From Gossypium raimondii (Eukaryota > Streptophyta > Magnoliopsida > Malvales > Malvaceae): a DNA stretch of 64,000 nt. Of the stretch, positions 27,182 through 37,972 are shown one piece after another; positions within the stretch are counted from its first letter, which is position 1; every line of letters begins with the position of its first letter. The translations under genes and the position numbers were made by a program. A model generated the notes under the pieces. That model was given only the letters and a program-made list of their open reading frames with translations, had not been told where the DNA came from and ran no database searches. Location: contig NC_068569.1 of NCBI RefSeq assembly GCF_025698545.1, positions 15,066,001 to 15,130,000 of the forward strand. The letters are read 5' to 3'.

Positions 27182-29689
27182 TGCAGAGAAGTTTAGCTTG
27201 GAAGAGAGAGAAGTGGGTTGAGGCTCAAGGGTTGGGTGTTGGTGTAGGGTTTGGGTGCTGCTGCCTCTTACTTGAATAACGAAGCTGTCACTTGGTGGAA
27301 TGCGCATCTTGTAAATACGAAGTAATTGAACTTTGCTAGCTAGATGCCCTCCGGGTAGTGTAATTGCTATCATGTGTGAAGATATAGAAAGATCGAGGTT
27401 TTCAATAGAATCTTACGTGTTTTTATTCTGTTTTGGAAGGCTCAAATAGCATATTTTGAAGGCAAAAAAAGAAAAGATAGTTGGTAATAAAGACCATGTG
27501 CTCAAATCATTTCGTATTGGGCTTCACCTGTCCTCGATATGTAGTTTATTTATACCACTAATTTGATTGGTTATCTTCAACTAGAAACAGCAATCCAATA
27601 TACTATATATAAATACATGTAAGTATATTCTTCGGTAAAAGCTAGGCAAAAATAACTCAAATAGAAAATATTGAAATATGTTGAGGTAAGTGTTGAAAGT
27701 GTCTTGCGAAGTATCAACAGTTATCAGTGTAATAGATTTAATATCTTAGAGGTGAGTGATTTATAACTTTAATTATAAAATAAGACTGCTATAGTAAGGT
27801 GTAATTTAAATCACTTATTGTATTAGGTTAAATATAATAAATTTACTTAAATTAGGTTCTGTAAGCGTAGAAAAATCATCTCTTCTATTCAAATAGATTA
27901 TTTTTCCAAGCAATTATTAGTTGTTTATTTCAATAAAATGCATCCAATTTTCATTTTGGTGCTAAAAGAGTATTGGGTTAATTTATATTAAATGTATGTA
28001 TATTATTGCCCACTCTATATTAAAAGGAATTTATAGTCTGAAGTAAGTCAATCCATGCAATGAACTTGTAAAGTATAAATTAGAATATTGCTGGTGAATA
28101 ATGAGTGACCCTCATTGTTCCATTAAAAAAAAAAAAAAACCCTAGAAAAGGATGTTTAACCTATGATGAAATGAACATTTCTGGGGCCTATATAGAAGGT
28201 ATTACTATTAATCTCATATACTTGAATAATACTGTCTCTGCCTGCCATTACATTGGTTCACTTTCACTGTCATTACATATTTATAATGGACCAAGCACTT
28301 GAAACCCGTCGTTCAAATTTTAAGCTAAATCTTTTTCCCCCTCACAAATTCTTATCTTCATCCAAAGTGATGGAGCCAGACATACAAATTGTACCATGTT
28401 TTCATGCTGTTTGGCGGCCTGTATTAGCAAAGCAATGATAATTTCATTGATTATTGACACGTGTGTAAAGCTAAATAAACTAAATCAGTTAATGAGATTT
28501 TTTAAGCGAACAATTTGTGGTCCTAACAAAGATAAAATCATCCCGTACATGGACCAATCACAGGGAATATAATAACAGGAGATGACATCATTAACAATGG
28601 ATCTGTGGAAGGCTAGGATAAGGATTTGTTTAAGACAAACATCATTGTGTCTGACACTGACATCTTAAACTAACAAGTGAAGCAATTATGAGGTTTACCA
28701 CATTGCTGTTTAAAGTGGAAAAATGAACACAACACAACAGAAGAGATTTTTGTTTTTACATCATAATTCAACAGATTTTCTTATTTAATTGCAGGCTAAT
28801 TGGATCTCTACCCGACCATATTTCTGTCGTTGCCTTTAGAGGAACTGAACTCAGGTTTATGGGTCGACCTTTAAGCTTAGTAGGCCCAACCTGCTTGATG
28901 GACTGGATATGGCGTCGAGAACCTTCTAAAACATCAGCATGTTGGGTAAAAAGGCAACAACCCTTTTCTCTCATGTAACAATGGAAACGCTTTACTTGGT
29001 TGCAAAATTTGACAACTGAAACTTAAAAGATAGAACTTAGAACTGTACCATTCATCATGACTCATGTACTATATTATTAGGACTTGAACAGGTGTTTAAC
29101 CAACAAACTTCTACACCCTGTTTTCCTTCTTAATAATTAATGTTGCAATTGTTATAGTTTTGCCATATCAGTATTTGAATTCAATCGATATAATATACTT
29201 TAAACATAATATGGTGTCACCTGCTTATCAGCTTGCATGTCCATGAGATTATGAATTTTATTTTATTTTTAATTTTGGTGTTAGGTTAAACCCATCTCGC
29301 ATTTTTATTCAACCTACACCATCCTTACTTAAATTTATCCATAGCCTATTTATTAATACTAATAATAATATTATTAAGTTGAATATAATTCCAAATCATA
29401 GTGTGGGTAGTCTGTTTGAGCTTTATGTCATTTGCAGAAGCAATTCCGAAACTATTATAGACGTTGCTGGCAAACAAATCACAATTGAGCAACCGGCCTG
29501 ATAATTAGTAATTTTTTTCTTTTAAATGTTATAGTACTTTTACAAATTCAATATATTATAGTACAAATAAAAATACAAACTCATTCTTATCACCTATGTT
29601 AAGACTGAAGATTCACACAGCACAATTATATATGGAAAAACTCGAACTTAAATATTCAAATCCATGTCCTATATCTTACCCTATTACCA
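27182..29689. other. Intergenic DNA, no supported gene
   Basis: Promoter side of the 86-residue protein gene, then AT-rich DNA. An unplaced 68-codon frame at 28768-28974 (-) has no recognisable domain. Nothing else was identified. Confidence 0.45.
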
Positions 29690-30340
29690 CAAAGCCCAAA
29701 ATTGAAGGACCAAAAAATTATTATTAAAAATGTAATACACAGCTAATAGAAAATGACCTGTTAAGGACGGATGGGAAGGGGGCGAAAAGACCCTAACACT
29801 GTCGGGGACAAAGCTGAGACAAAACTTGACATGGTCAAAGTAGGATAAAAAGAGCAAGTGAACAAAGCAAGAGGATGAATCAATCCTAAGGCAAAGAGGA
29901 TTGTCATATGAGAAGTAAGCATACAAAGTTTTATGAAGAATCCTTTTAAGTTAAACTTACTATTAATTTTCCATAACCCTAAAACTGTGATTGACTTGCC
30001 AAAAGTGAAGGTCCAAAAAATTTATATTATAAAAATATCTAATACACAACTAATAGCAAAAGAAGGAGTTGTTAAGGACAAATTGGCAAGGAAGCAAAAG
30101 AAACTTGACGTCTCCAAGGATCAAATGGAGATAAAACCTAACACTGTCAAAACAAGACCAAAGGAGCAAACAAAAAAGCAGGAAGTCAAACCAATTCCAA
30201 GGCTTCTTGAGTTCCACGGCTAAGAGCATTGTCATTTGAGAAGTAAAAGGGAGGTAAGGATAAAAAAGCATGAGGCATCCTTTTAGGTTAAGCCTATTAA
30301 TTATCGTTTTTACTCTTTTCATAACCTTAAAACTATAATC
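29690..30340. repeat. Diverged direct tandem duplication, two units of about 310-330 bp
   Basis: Unit 1 (about 29690-29995) and unit 2 (about 30000-30340) share an ordered series of matching phrases: TTGAAGGACCAAAAAATT / GTGAAGGTCCAAAAAATT, TAATACACAGCTAATAG / TAATACACAACTAATAG, CCTAACACTGTC in both, GATTGTCATATGAGAAGTAA / CATTGTCATTTGAGAAGTAA, and AACCCTAAAACTGTGATTGA / AACCTTAAAACTATAATCGA. Identity is moderate with small indels, so it is an old duplication. A 96-codon frame at 29933-30223 spans the junction and is probably chance. Confidence 0.75.
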
Positions 30341-31852
30341 GATTTAAACATCAAAGAGTATCAATATCAATTTTAACGCTCTCGTAGTTCATTTTTCTCT
30401 CTTTATTTTTTTCTTTCATGACCTAACAATTCGACTCAAATTCATATCTATGAACAATATCAAGAAATAAATCTTGAATTCATCAAATATAAAACCAATT
30501 TACTCTATTTAAGCTTAATGGTATCTTTCACCAACTATTTTGATTAGGAACCTTGAGCAATCATCGACTATTCGATAGAGCCAGCCTGGTGGCATTTCCA
30601 TTGGTGTTTGGTTACGATGGAATCATAAAAGAATAATAATTTCTAATATTGCGATGAAATATTTTTCATTGAAAATAAAACGAACCCGTCGATATTAGCA
30701 AACTTTACATTGAAATAAGATTTGATTTTGACTGTTAGGAAACTTCCTATGACTAAAGCATGGATGACCCGAAACTTAAAATATAGTTTTTAATATGGTG
30801 CAAGATTTTTCAGTAATCTCAACAAAGATTGCATTAATTAAGTAATACGGTTTAGGGAAGTCGTATAGTATTTTAGTATAATTTAAACCAAAACATTAAA
30901 ATATAAAATCCAAACACTTGAAACAAGAAGAAAGCAATGAATGTGCATATGCAATGGTGTCTGCTGCAATTATAAAATGCCCACATTGTACTTTGTTACA
31001 GAAACCCTTCATGATTTCATCCACCCTTCAGTCCTCGTCTCAGCCAGGCAGGTTGCCTTGGCCTCTAGTTTGGTTTAGTTGCATGGTCAAAAGTCCACCA
31101 AGATCTCCGCACTTCCCCTTTGCAATTATTCCAAGATAATCTCACGTGGGTGGGTGGGTGGGCGAGTGTTCATAATTCTGCTCCAACTCCCTTCAAAATC
31201 ATCTTCCTTTCGTTTTAATTCGAGATAATCTTGAATTCATTGAAGCTCTGGAAATTTTGTGATTCTATTTTTAAATTAAAATCTCGTTGACTTAAAAGAA
31301 TCTTAAAATGATATATACATCCAAATTATCCCCATTTTGTGTGGTGGTAGATACTACTTTAATTAGATTGTGGGGTAAAATATGGCATGGGTGTTATTAT
31401 ACGAATTATTTATGGTACCACTGCTCCACTAAGAAAGCACAATGTTGTAGGTGAGCGAATTGACGGTGAAAGGTGCGCATTGAAGATGACAACCCCCTCC
31501 AAAAACAAAATGTAAATAGAAATTTCCCCTTGCTATTTGCTATGTAAATTTCTTACACATAATGCCTACCTGTCTTCATCATAAACGAGCAATCAATGAT
31601 TTCAATGCCTTTAATTTAAACATTCATCCAACAAAATTAAATTTTTAGATTTATCAGCCATGCATGCGGTAACAAACATTAAAATCCAATTTATTTAATA
31701 AAAAAAAAAAGAAAAGAAGAAGAACAAAACAAACCGAGGCTTTGATCTCATGTGCCACGACGTAAGATCAAAATATATGTACACGGTTAAGGTGGATCGT
31801 TTGATTTTGGTAATTATGTGAAATTGATGTTGATATTTGGCTGTCAGCCGAG
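30341..31852. other. Intergenic DNA downstream of the C2H2 gene
   Basis: No gene is supported. A frame at 30918-31139 (+) has no domain. It contains the G-box/G4 motif at 31143-31162. Confidence 0.45.
31143..31162 (+). promoter_or_regulatory. G-box fused to a G-quadruplex motif
   Basis: CACGTG (31143-31148) shares its last G with GGGTGGGTGGGTGGG (31148-31162): four G3 tracts with single-T loops, the pattern known to form very stable parallel quadruplexes. Its biological role here is unknown, since no gene start is near. Confidence 0.6.
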
Positions 31853-33887
31853 TCAAGATTCATGGGCTTTGTAAATGACTACGAAACAAGGAAGGATGGC
31901 CCTTGGATTGAAAACAACCAACTCCTCCAGATTGGAGTAGACCCCGGCGTACGCCGCTAGAGAATCGTATGAGCCAGTCGCAGCCGCTACGACGCCGCTA
32001 TTATCCTCCTCAAACGGCGGCGCATCTTCCGTCACTCGCTTCACCCTCCCCGCGATCACACGGCAAACCAGCATTGCCCTGCGTCCGTCCGTACATTTAA
32101 GTGAATCGTGGGCCCTCCCGCTACTAGCCGTTGTGCAAACCCCTTTGAATTCTGCGGCCGCCGCGGCTCCTCCACCTTTTTTCTGGAACCCTTGCTTGAT
32201 TATGGTGCAGACGCCGCAGCCGGGGATGGAACCACACAAGCTGGACGAGCCGCGCGCTCCGAGGGAGCACGACAATGTGGTGCAGTGGAACCGGAGGAGT
32301 TCGTTGCCGTCAGCCGCACACCTGGGGTTCTTTCTGGTGCTGTTGAGAGCACGTGTTTTCACTGCGTCGCGACAGTCCTCAAACCGTTGGATGGTGCGTT
32401 GGGTGTTGTGGACTTTCAGTATCCGCTCGATCTTACAGATTGGATTGTCCTTCTTTAACCAGCTCGATTTGAAGATAATTTCCACAATGTTTCGGCCCGA
32501 ATCGTCTGGGCCCAACTCCGAAACTGCAGCACCAAAAGCATCAAATCAAATGCATTAATGGGAAAATTAATTCGACTTGTCGTGGTCGGTGGGGTCAGGG
32601 TCCTCACAAACCGTGCAAATTTAGCCTCACAAGTAGGGATAGTATTGCACTAATGAAAAGGCACCACGTTTACTATAAATATTAAAAGTGACAGCTGTGA
32701 TATTTAACACCAGTTGGTGCAGTTAATAGGTGTTAAAGCAGTTGTAAATAAAGCATCAGAACATGATTAGTCAAAATTTTGCAAAGTGAAAATAAAGTGG
32801 TAACGAAATAATTAGTAAAACCATTTGACTGTAATAAGTGGTCGTTAATAATATTGTACTTGTTTTCTTTCGGATAAAGAGAAAAAATATGTGTACTTTT
32901 TTAGACAAAAAAAAATGGATTATTTCGAGTTTCATATAGTTGAGACAAAATGAAGCGAAAAACATGGAGAATTAGCTTTTCTGTGTTGTAATAAGTTCAA
33001 ACAATTGATATTAAAAGATTAAAAAAGCGGTCATACAATCAAGTAAATAGTAGTTTTTCCACAAAAAAAAATTGTTGTTAAACAAAATTATTGTACAGTA
33101 CTTGGGGAAAATAATTGTGTGTAAGGTCTAAAATTAGAAGATAAGCTTAAGAGTAAATTATACTCCATAGATATAGAAATTAATGTACCTGCATGGCGAA
33201 CAGCTTGATGGAGCTCCAAACTTTCAATCTTTGGGAATACCTCTCCGCACTGTGAGCAGGCAGATATAGTTGTTCTTGAGGATGGATACCTGATCATTTC
33301 ATTTTTTTTCAGGTAAAGAAGCAAATTTTATTTTTTGGAAAAAATGAGAAAAAACAAATTGAGTTAAACTATATGTTAATATACCTGCTGGGGTCAACGA
33401 TCATACGACACTCGTAACACCCAGAAAGTTTCCTGAATTGCATAGCTCTTGATGAAGATGACGTCGTGTAAGTCGTGCTGCTGTTGTTGGTTCTTGTTGA
33501 CCCTGACAACGACCGCGTTGACGAGCTATTCCCGGCTTTGCGTCTCAGCAGCCCGGTTTCTTGACCCACCGTGCTACTCTCAGGCGAGTTGTCGGCTCTG
33601 TGAACAACCCTGGTGTTGCCGTGAACGACGTCGTTGAAGCTACAGATGGATTTGCAAGAGGAACCCAGCTTCGAGTAGCCGTGATGATGAGGCAGCTGGT
33701 TATTCTTCGAAGGGTCATGAACTTTCGACCCTTCGATCTGTTTGCAACTGAGCAGATTCTTGATTTGGTCCCATGAAGATGGTTGCTTTTCCTTTTGCTT
33801 TTTCACCGGGTTTCTTCCACGCTTGGACGGCTGTTCCACTTTCATGGGTTCGGCCGCCGGTTCCGGTAAGAAAGTGAGGAGAGCCAT
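31853..33887 (-). CDS. C2H2 zinc-finger protein with PARP-like C-terminal domain, 424 residues
   Basis: Probable nuclear regulator of the plant C2H2-like family that joins one finger to a domain resembling the PARP catalytic fold. Exons in reading order are 33887-33385, 33289-33189 and 32523-31853 (1275 nt). Exon 1 encodes a basic, serine/threonine-rich region with a conserved opening (MALLTFLPEP) and ends at CYECRMIVDPSR. Exon 2, only 101 nt, encodes the entire finger: C179-x2-C182-x12-H195-x4-H200 in CSQCGEVFPKIESLELHQ. Exon 3 holds GRNIVEIIFKSSWLKKD, DGNELLRFHCTTLSC, GVCTTASSGRAHDSL and MLVCRVIAGRVKR, which match the C-terminal blocks I associate with these proteins. Whether the domain has ADP-ribosyl transferase activity is not shown. 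A polyalanine tract (GGGAAAAAE) lies near residue 315. The antisense strand of exon 3 is also open but is a GC-rich shadow. Confidence 0.9.
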
Positions 33888-33958
33888 AAAAAAAAAAAAA
33901 ACAAAGCAATAGGAGACAATGATAATAAAAAGGAAAAGTAGGAGCAGATTTAGCTCTC

Positions 33959-33965
33959 TTTTATA
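33959..33965 (-). promoter_or_regulatory. TATA box of the C2H2/PARP-like gene
   Basis: TATAAAA on the minus strand, 72 bp upstream of the ATG at 33887. The motif sits in a short palindrome (CTTTTATAAAAG). Confidence 0.6.
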
Positions 33966-35347
33966 AAAGATGAGAGCTTTTGAGAAAACTTGGAGAAGCG
34001 AGTTAGTTTTATTTTTTGGGGGTGGGGAAATGTAGAGGGATCCGAGACGGGTAATACGGACTAAAGTCGAAGGAGGGACAGTGAGGATGGTGGGAGTGGG
34101 GTCTCAGCTTATTTATTGCATTTACGTTTCTTCACTTTATGATTTAACTCCCTCCCCTACTTTCGTAGTTTTGGACCACTTAATATAAATCCCGACGTGA
34201 ATGCAAAAACTAGTTTCATTTCATCAAACGGCTAACCACTGCTTGAGTCAATGATCCAGCCATTTTCATGGTAGTATTCTTTTAACAAGCACATAAGTTT
34301 TCTTTGTTCTCGTTTTTCCTTTTAACGATAATTTTGGATTAAATGGTGAGGTTAATAGCCCGGACTGTGTTAAAATATTAAGGGAGAAATGGAAGGTGAA
34401 TAATGAGGTTATTTAGTGTATGATAATAAATAATATTATTAATATTGAAAGTGGGATCCAGAGATTCTAAAAATTAGCAAAAGAAAAAAGTGCATGAACT
34501 AAAGAGAACATCATATACGACACACAGAAAGAATAGGAAACTCTCTGCGCCAAATTTGCATCTTCCCAATGTCTCTTGGCTAAATTGCCAATTTGACATG
34601 TCCCTTCCCTTGCGGTGCACAAAAAAATATAAACAACCTGCTCCATGTAATATCCACCTAAAAAGGCTTGAGCTGGTGATGACTACAAATGTCTATCTCT
34701 ATCCCATTTTCAACGAATCCAAGATGGATGGGCTAGGTTATATAACTTGCCATCACTAGGTAGCCCCAGGCGTCAACACATATGCTTCACAACCAGGCAG
34801 TAGGGCTCACCAGTTGACTCACTCACGAAGAATGTTGATCGTGGAACTGATGAGTTCTGGTGTAAGCTTATTTGTTCTTTTGGTGTTGAACCCTACTTGC
34901 TTTCGGTACCTCGTAATGAGTGATGACTAAGTTCAGTATGCAGTAGTGGCAATGTAGGGCTCAGCAAGAGTAGTCATGTACGAGCTCTTTTTCCCCGAAA
35001 ATGTAATACCTTTTGCGCATAAGTTTTGTTTATGTGCTCTAATTTAATTAAATTTAATTATTCTACGTTCGGAAATTTAATTAATTATATTCTTCTAATA
35101 ATGAGTATTAAGGGTAAGTTATGAATTTTGTTTGTAACTTACCAAATTACTACAAGTTGATTAATTTTAATTAATTATATTCTTTAATTTAATTTAATCT
35201 AATTTTAATTTAACCTATTAATTTTTTAGATAATTTATAGAAGAATATAGTTTAGGTACTAATTGTGATAAAAATGTCTATGTGCCAACTTTGGAAAAAT
35301 GATATAGTTTACGTATCATTTTATAGTTTAAGCCTAATTTAAATTAA
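33966..35347. other. Intergenic DNA upstream of the C2H2 gene
   Basis: Promoter region, then a stretch (34740-35000) of more even base composition with no recognisable gene. A 34490-34759 frame (+) has no domain. Confidence 0.45.
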
Positions 35348-36262
35348 GGGTAAACTATTTAATTAGTCATCCAATTTTTAGGACGCTTTCATTTTGGTCA
35401 TTCAAAATGAAATCCTTACAATTTTGTCACATAACTTTAAGGCGTTTTCATTTTCGTCACCCAATGGTTAAATCTGTAACAGCGGTTAACTCTACACGCC
35501 ACATCATGTTTACACTTTTATTTAGTCACCTAACTTCTACATCGCTGTCATTTTGGTCACTAACAAAATATATTTTCTAAATATTGGTTGGGGTAAAAAA
35601 AGGTATACACTAAAATAATGTGTTAAAAATTTGTCAAATTGTACTTGTTTACTTCCTTGCCGGAAGTTCTAATTTTTTTTTGCAATATTTAAATTTGAAA
35701 TTTCAAAACACAAAATCAATTAAATAAATTGTTGAAAATTTTATCCTTGATTGTGTCAAATGTTTTGTTACTATAATACTAAACTTAATTAATTTAAATA
35801 ATTTAATCTCCTTCTAGTATTTTAAATTTTATTTTATGTTTTCAAATTAAAATAAACTCAAATAACTCACTTTTTAAATTAGAAATTAGAAGGAGATTTA
35901 ATTAATTAGTTTCAATATTATAGCAGTAACAAATTGGTTGACATTATTAAGGGATCATAAAAATTTCAACAAATTATTTAATTTGTTTTGATGTTTGAAA
36001 TTTAAAATTCAATATTAAAAAATAGAATTTTGACAATGGTATCAACAAATTTGACAATTTGACATTTTAGTTTCTACTGCTTTTTTACTTTAATCTTATA
36101 TTTTTTTACCTCAATTAATACTTAAAAAAGATATTTGTCGGGTGACCAAAATGAAAGTGTAAAAATGATGTGGCGTGTACCATTAACCATCGTTAGAAAT
36201 TTAATGTTTAGTGATTAATGAAAGCACTCTAAAAGTTGGGTGGCCAACTATCTAGTTTACCC
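35348..36262. mobile_element. Foldback MITE, probably Mutator-like, 915 bp
   Basis: Both ends are the inverted sequence GGGTAAACTA...AATTTTTAG-GACGCTTTCATT / GGGTAAACTA...AACTTTTAG-AGTGCTTTCATT. It is flanked by TTAAATTAA (35339-35347) and TTAAATTAT (36263-36271), a 9-bp target duplication with one mismatch, the Mutator length. Inverted homology continues inward: CACGCCACATCATG pairs with the complement of GATGTGGCGTGTAC, and TTTAATCTCCTTCTA pairs with AGAAGGAGATTTAA around the centre near 35850. Thus nearly the whole element is one long imperfect hairpin. It has no protein-coding capacity. Confidence 0.85.
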
Positions 36263-36331
36263 TTAAATTATCAAATGTAACGGTTACCATTTGGGTAAAT
36301 GATGAAATTTTAAAATTAAAAAAATTAGGTA

Positions 36332-36707
36332 AAAAGACCTCTCTAGTTATTCTTAATTGTGATATTGAGCAAATTTGGTCCCTCTAAAAAACCGAAGCAA
36401 TTTAGCCCCTAACAATATCGAAAGTGAGCAACTAGTGACAATTAATAATGGTGTTAGAAATTTCCATCAAATTATCCTACTTTTGGTTGGCATAATTATA
36501 AATTTAGCTCTCAACGTTTACGTATTCTGTCAAATTGATCTTGATTCCAAAAAGTAGGATAATTGGGTGGAAAAAGTTAATGTTGTCATTAATTGTCTTT
36601 ATATGCTTAGTTTTAAATTTGGCAGTGACTAAATTACTCCATTTTTTTTGAGAGGACTCAATTTACTTAATATCAAAATTGAGAATAACTAGAGAATTTT
36701 TTTTTAA
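36332..36707. mobile_element. Second, unrelated foldback MITE, about 375 bp
   Basis: The left arm CTCTAGTTATTCTTAATTGT (from 36342) pairs with the right arm, which on the other strand reads CTCTAGTTATTCTCAATTTT. The arms continue through GATATTGAGCAAATTTGG / GATATTAAGTAAATTGAG. It lies only 70 bp beyond the 915-bp foldback, and its sequence differs. Exact ends and target duplication are not resolved. Confidence 0.68.
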
Positions 36708-37972
36708 CAAAAGATATAAAACTGAAAATAACCAAGAACTTGGTATCCATTTAGGCTTCTTAGTTAGACAAATCCTGGAGGTAGTGTGAAAAGAAACCAT
36801 CCATTGTCATCCACAAGAAAATGGTGTGTGCAACCAAACAAAGCTACAGTATTTCATCGGATATTATCGTGGGAACCTTTGATTTCAAACAAACAAACAA
36901 ACATAAACCAACTAATAAATCTCACATGAAAGTTATTAATAAAAAAATGATTCTTTGCAAGTACAGCTGAAACATTACTACATTATAGTTTATAAGTAAG
37001 TTGAATATATATTAATTTTAATATCTAAAATACAATTCAACTTATATATTTCTTTTTTTTCAATGCAAAAGTAGTTAATATACTTTTTAAAGTAAATATA
37101 TAACATCTAAGTTTTAGTTCTATATTTCATTTATTATGTGACCACAAATTACTTACCAGATATGAGATTTAGAACAATATCTTAATTATTATTATTATTA
37201 TATTGGGTAGTAATGAGAAGTTTATACGTATGTTCTACACTGTTGTATCTTAAAAATTAATGAAAAATATCCCAATTTTGTAAGAAAAAAAGAAACTCCC
37301 AATATTAAATTACATGTGCAAGCTACAGAGATTTAAAAAAAAAAATTAATGGCTAAGATGCTGAAGCTATAACAATGCAAGAGGGTTAGTAAATCTAGCA
37401 CAAAAACCCATGTGCAACTTGTGGGGGTTAATTGGCTCATATGAGTTGGCCGACCATGTTCCCCTCTCACATTTGGAGATAGATAAAAAACCTAAAACAA
37501 AAACTAAAGTTACAAGGATTGCGGTTGTCGTGATGTTTTACGGAGATATCCTCTCACTACTGTGTTTTTCATAGAGTGGGAACAAGAAGCTGACTTCACA
37601 GCTGATCTCATGTTTTATCTGTCGTTTGGAAGCTGAAATAATTAAAAAGTGTGTTCGGTATTTAACTGTTAACCCAATCCAATTGGATGTTATAAAATCA
37701 TCAAACGCAAGGGACAGTTAAAATGGGCTCGGTTTGAACATTCCTTTTGTTTTACGGTTTGGGCTAAGCCCAAGGATTCAGATCCAAGATAAACAAAACA
37801 TTCCTCGTTGCTCTGTTGTGGCGGTTTAAACTTTTTAATCTTAAACCCTAGACGTTAAGATTTTATGCTTTTAAGTGAACTCAAGTTGTTTCAGATTCTG
37901 GTTCGTAAAGTGCAATTTTTTTTAACACTCTGCGGAATAAGAGCAAATATATTGTTCAATAAAGGATCTAAC
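36708..37972. other. Intergenic DNA and 5' flank of TRM6
   Basis: AT-rich, with nothing recognised before the leader of the TRM6 gene. The 5' UTR is probably within the last ~170 bp; an in-frame upstream ATG is at 37865. Confidence 0.5.

Noticed and set aside
28768-28974. 68-codon minus-strand frame, considered as a small peptide precursor
   Set aside because: No signal peptide and no known peptide-hormone motif.
32108-32558. Two plus-strand frames opposite exon 3 of the C2H2/PARP-like gene
   Set aside because: GC-rich shadow; the minus strand carries the family motifs and splice sites.
34835-34880. CTGATGAG motif considered as a hammerhead ribozyme core
   Set aside because: The required GAAA partner and stem II were not found in the right place.
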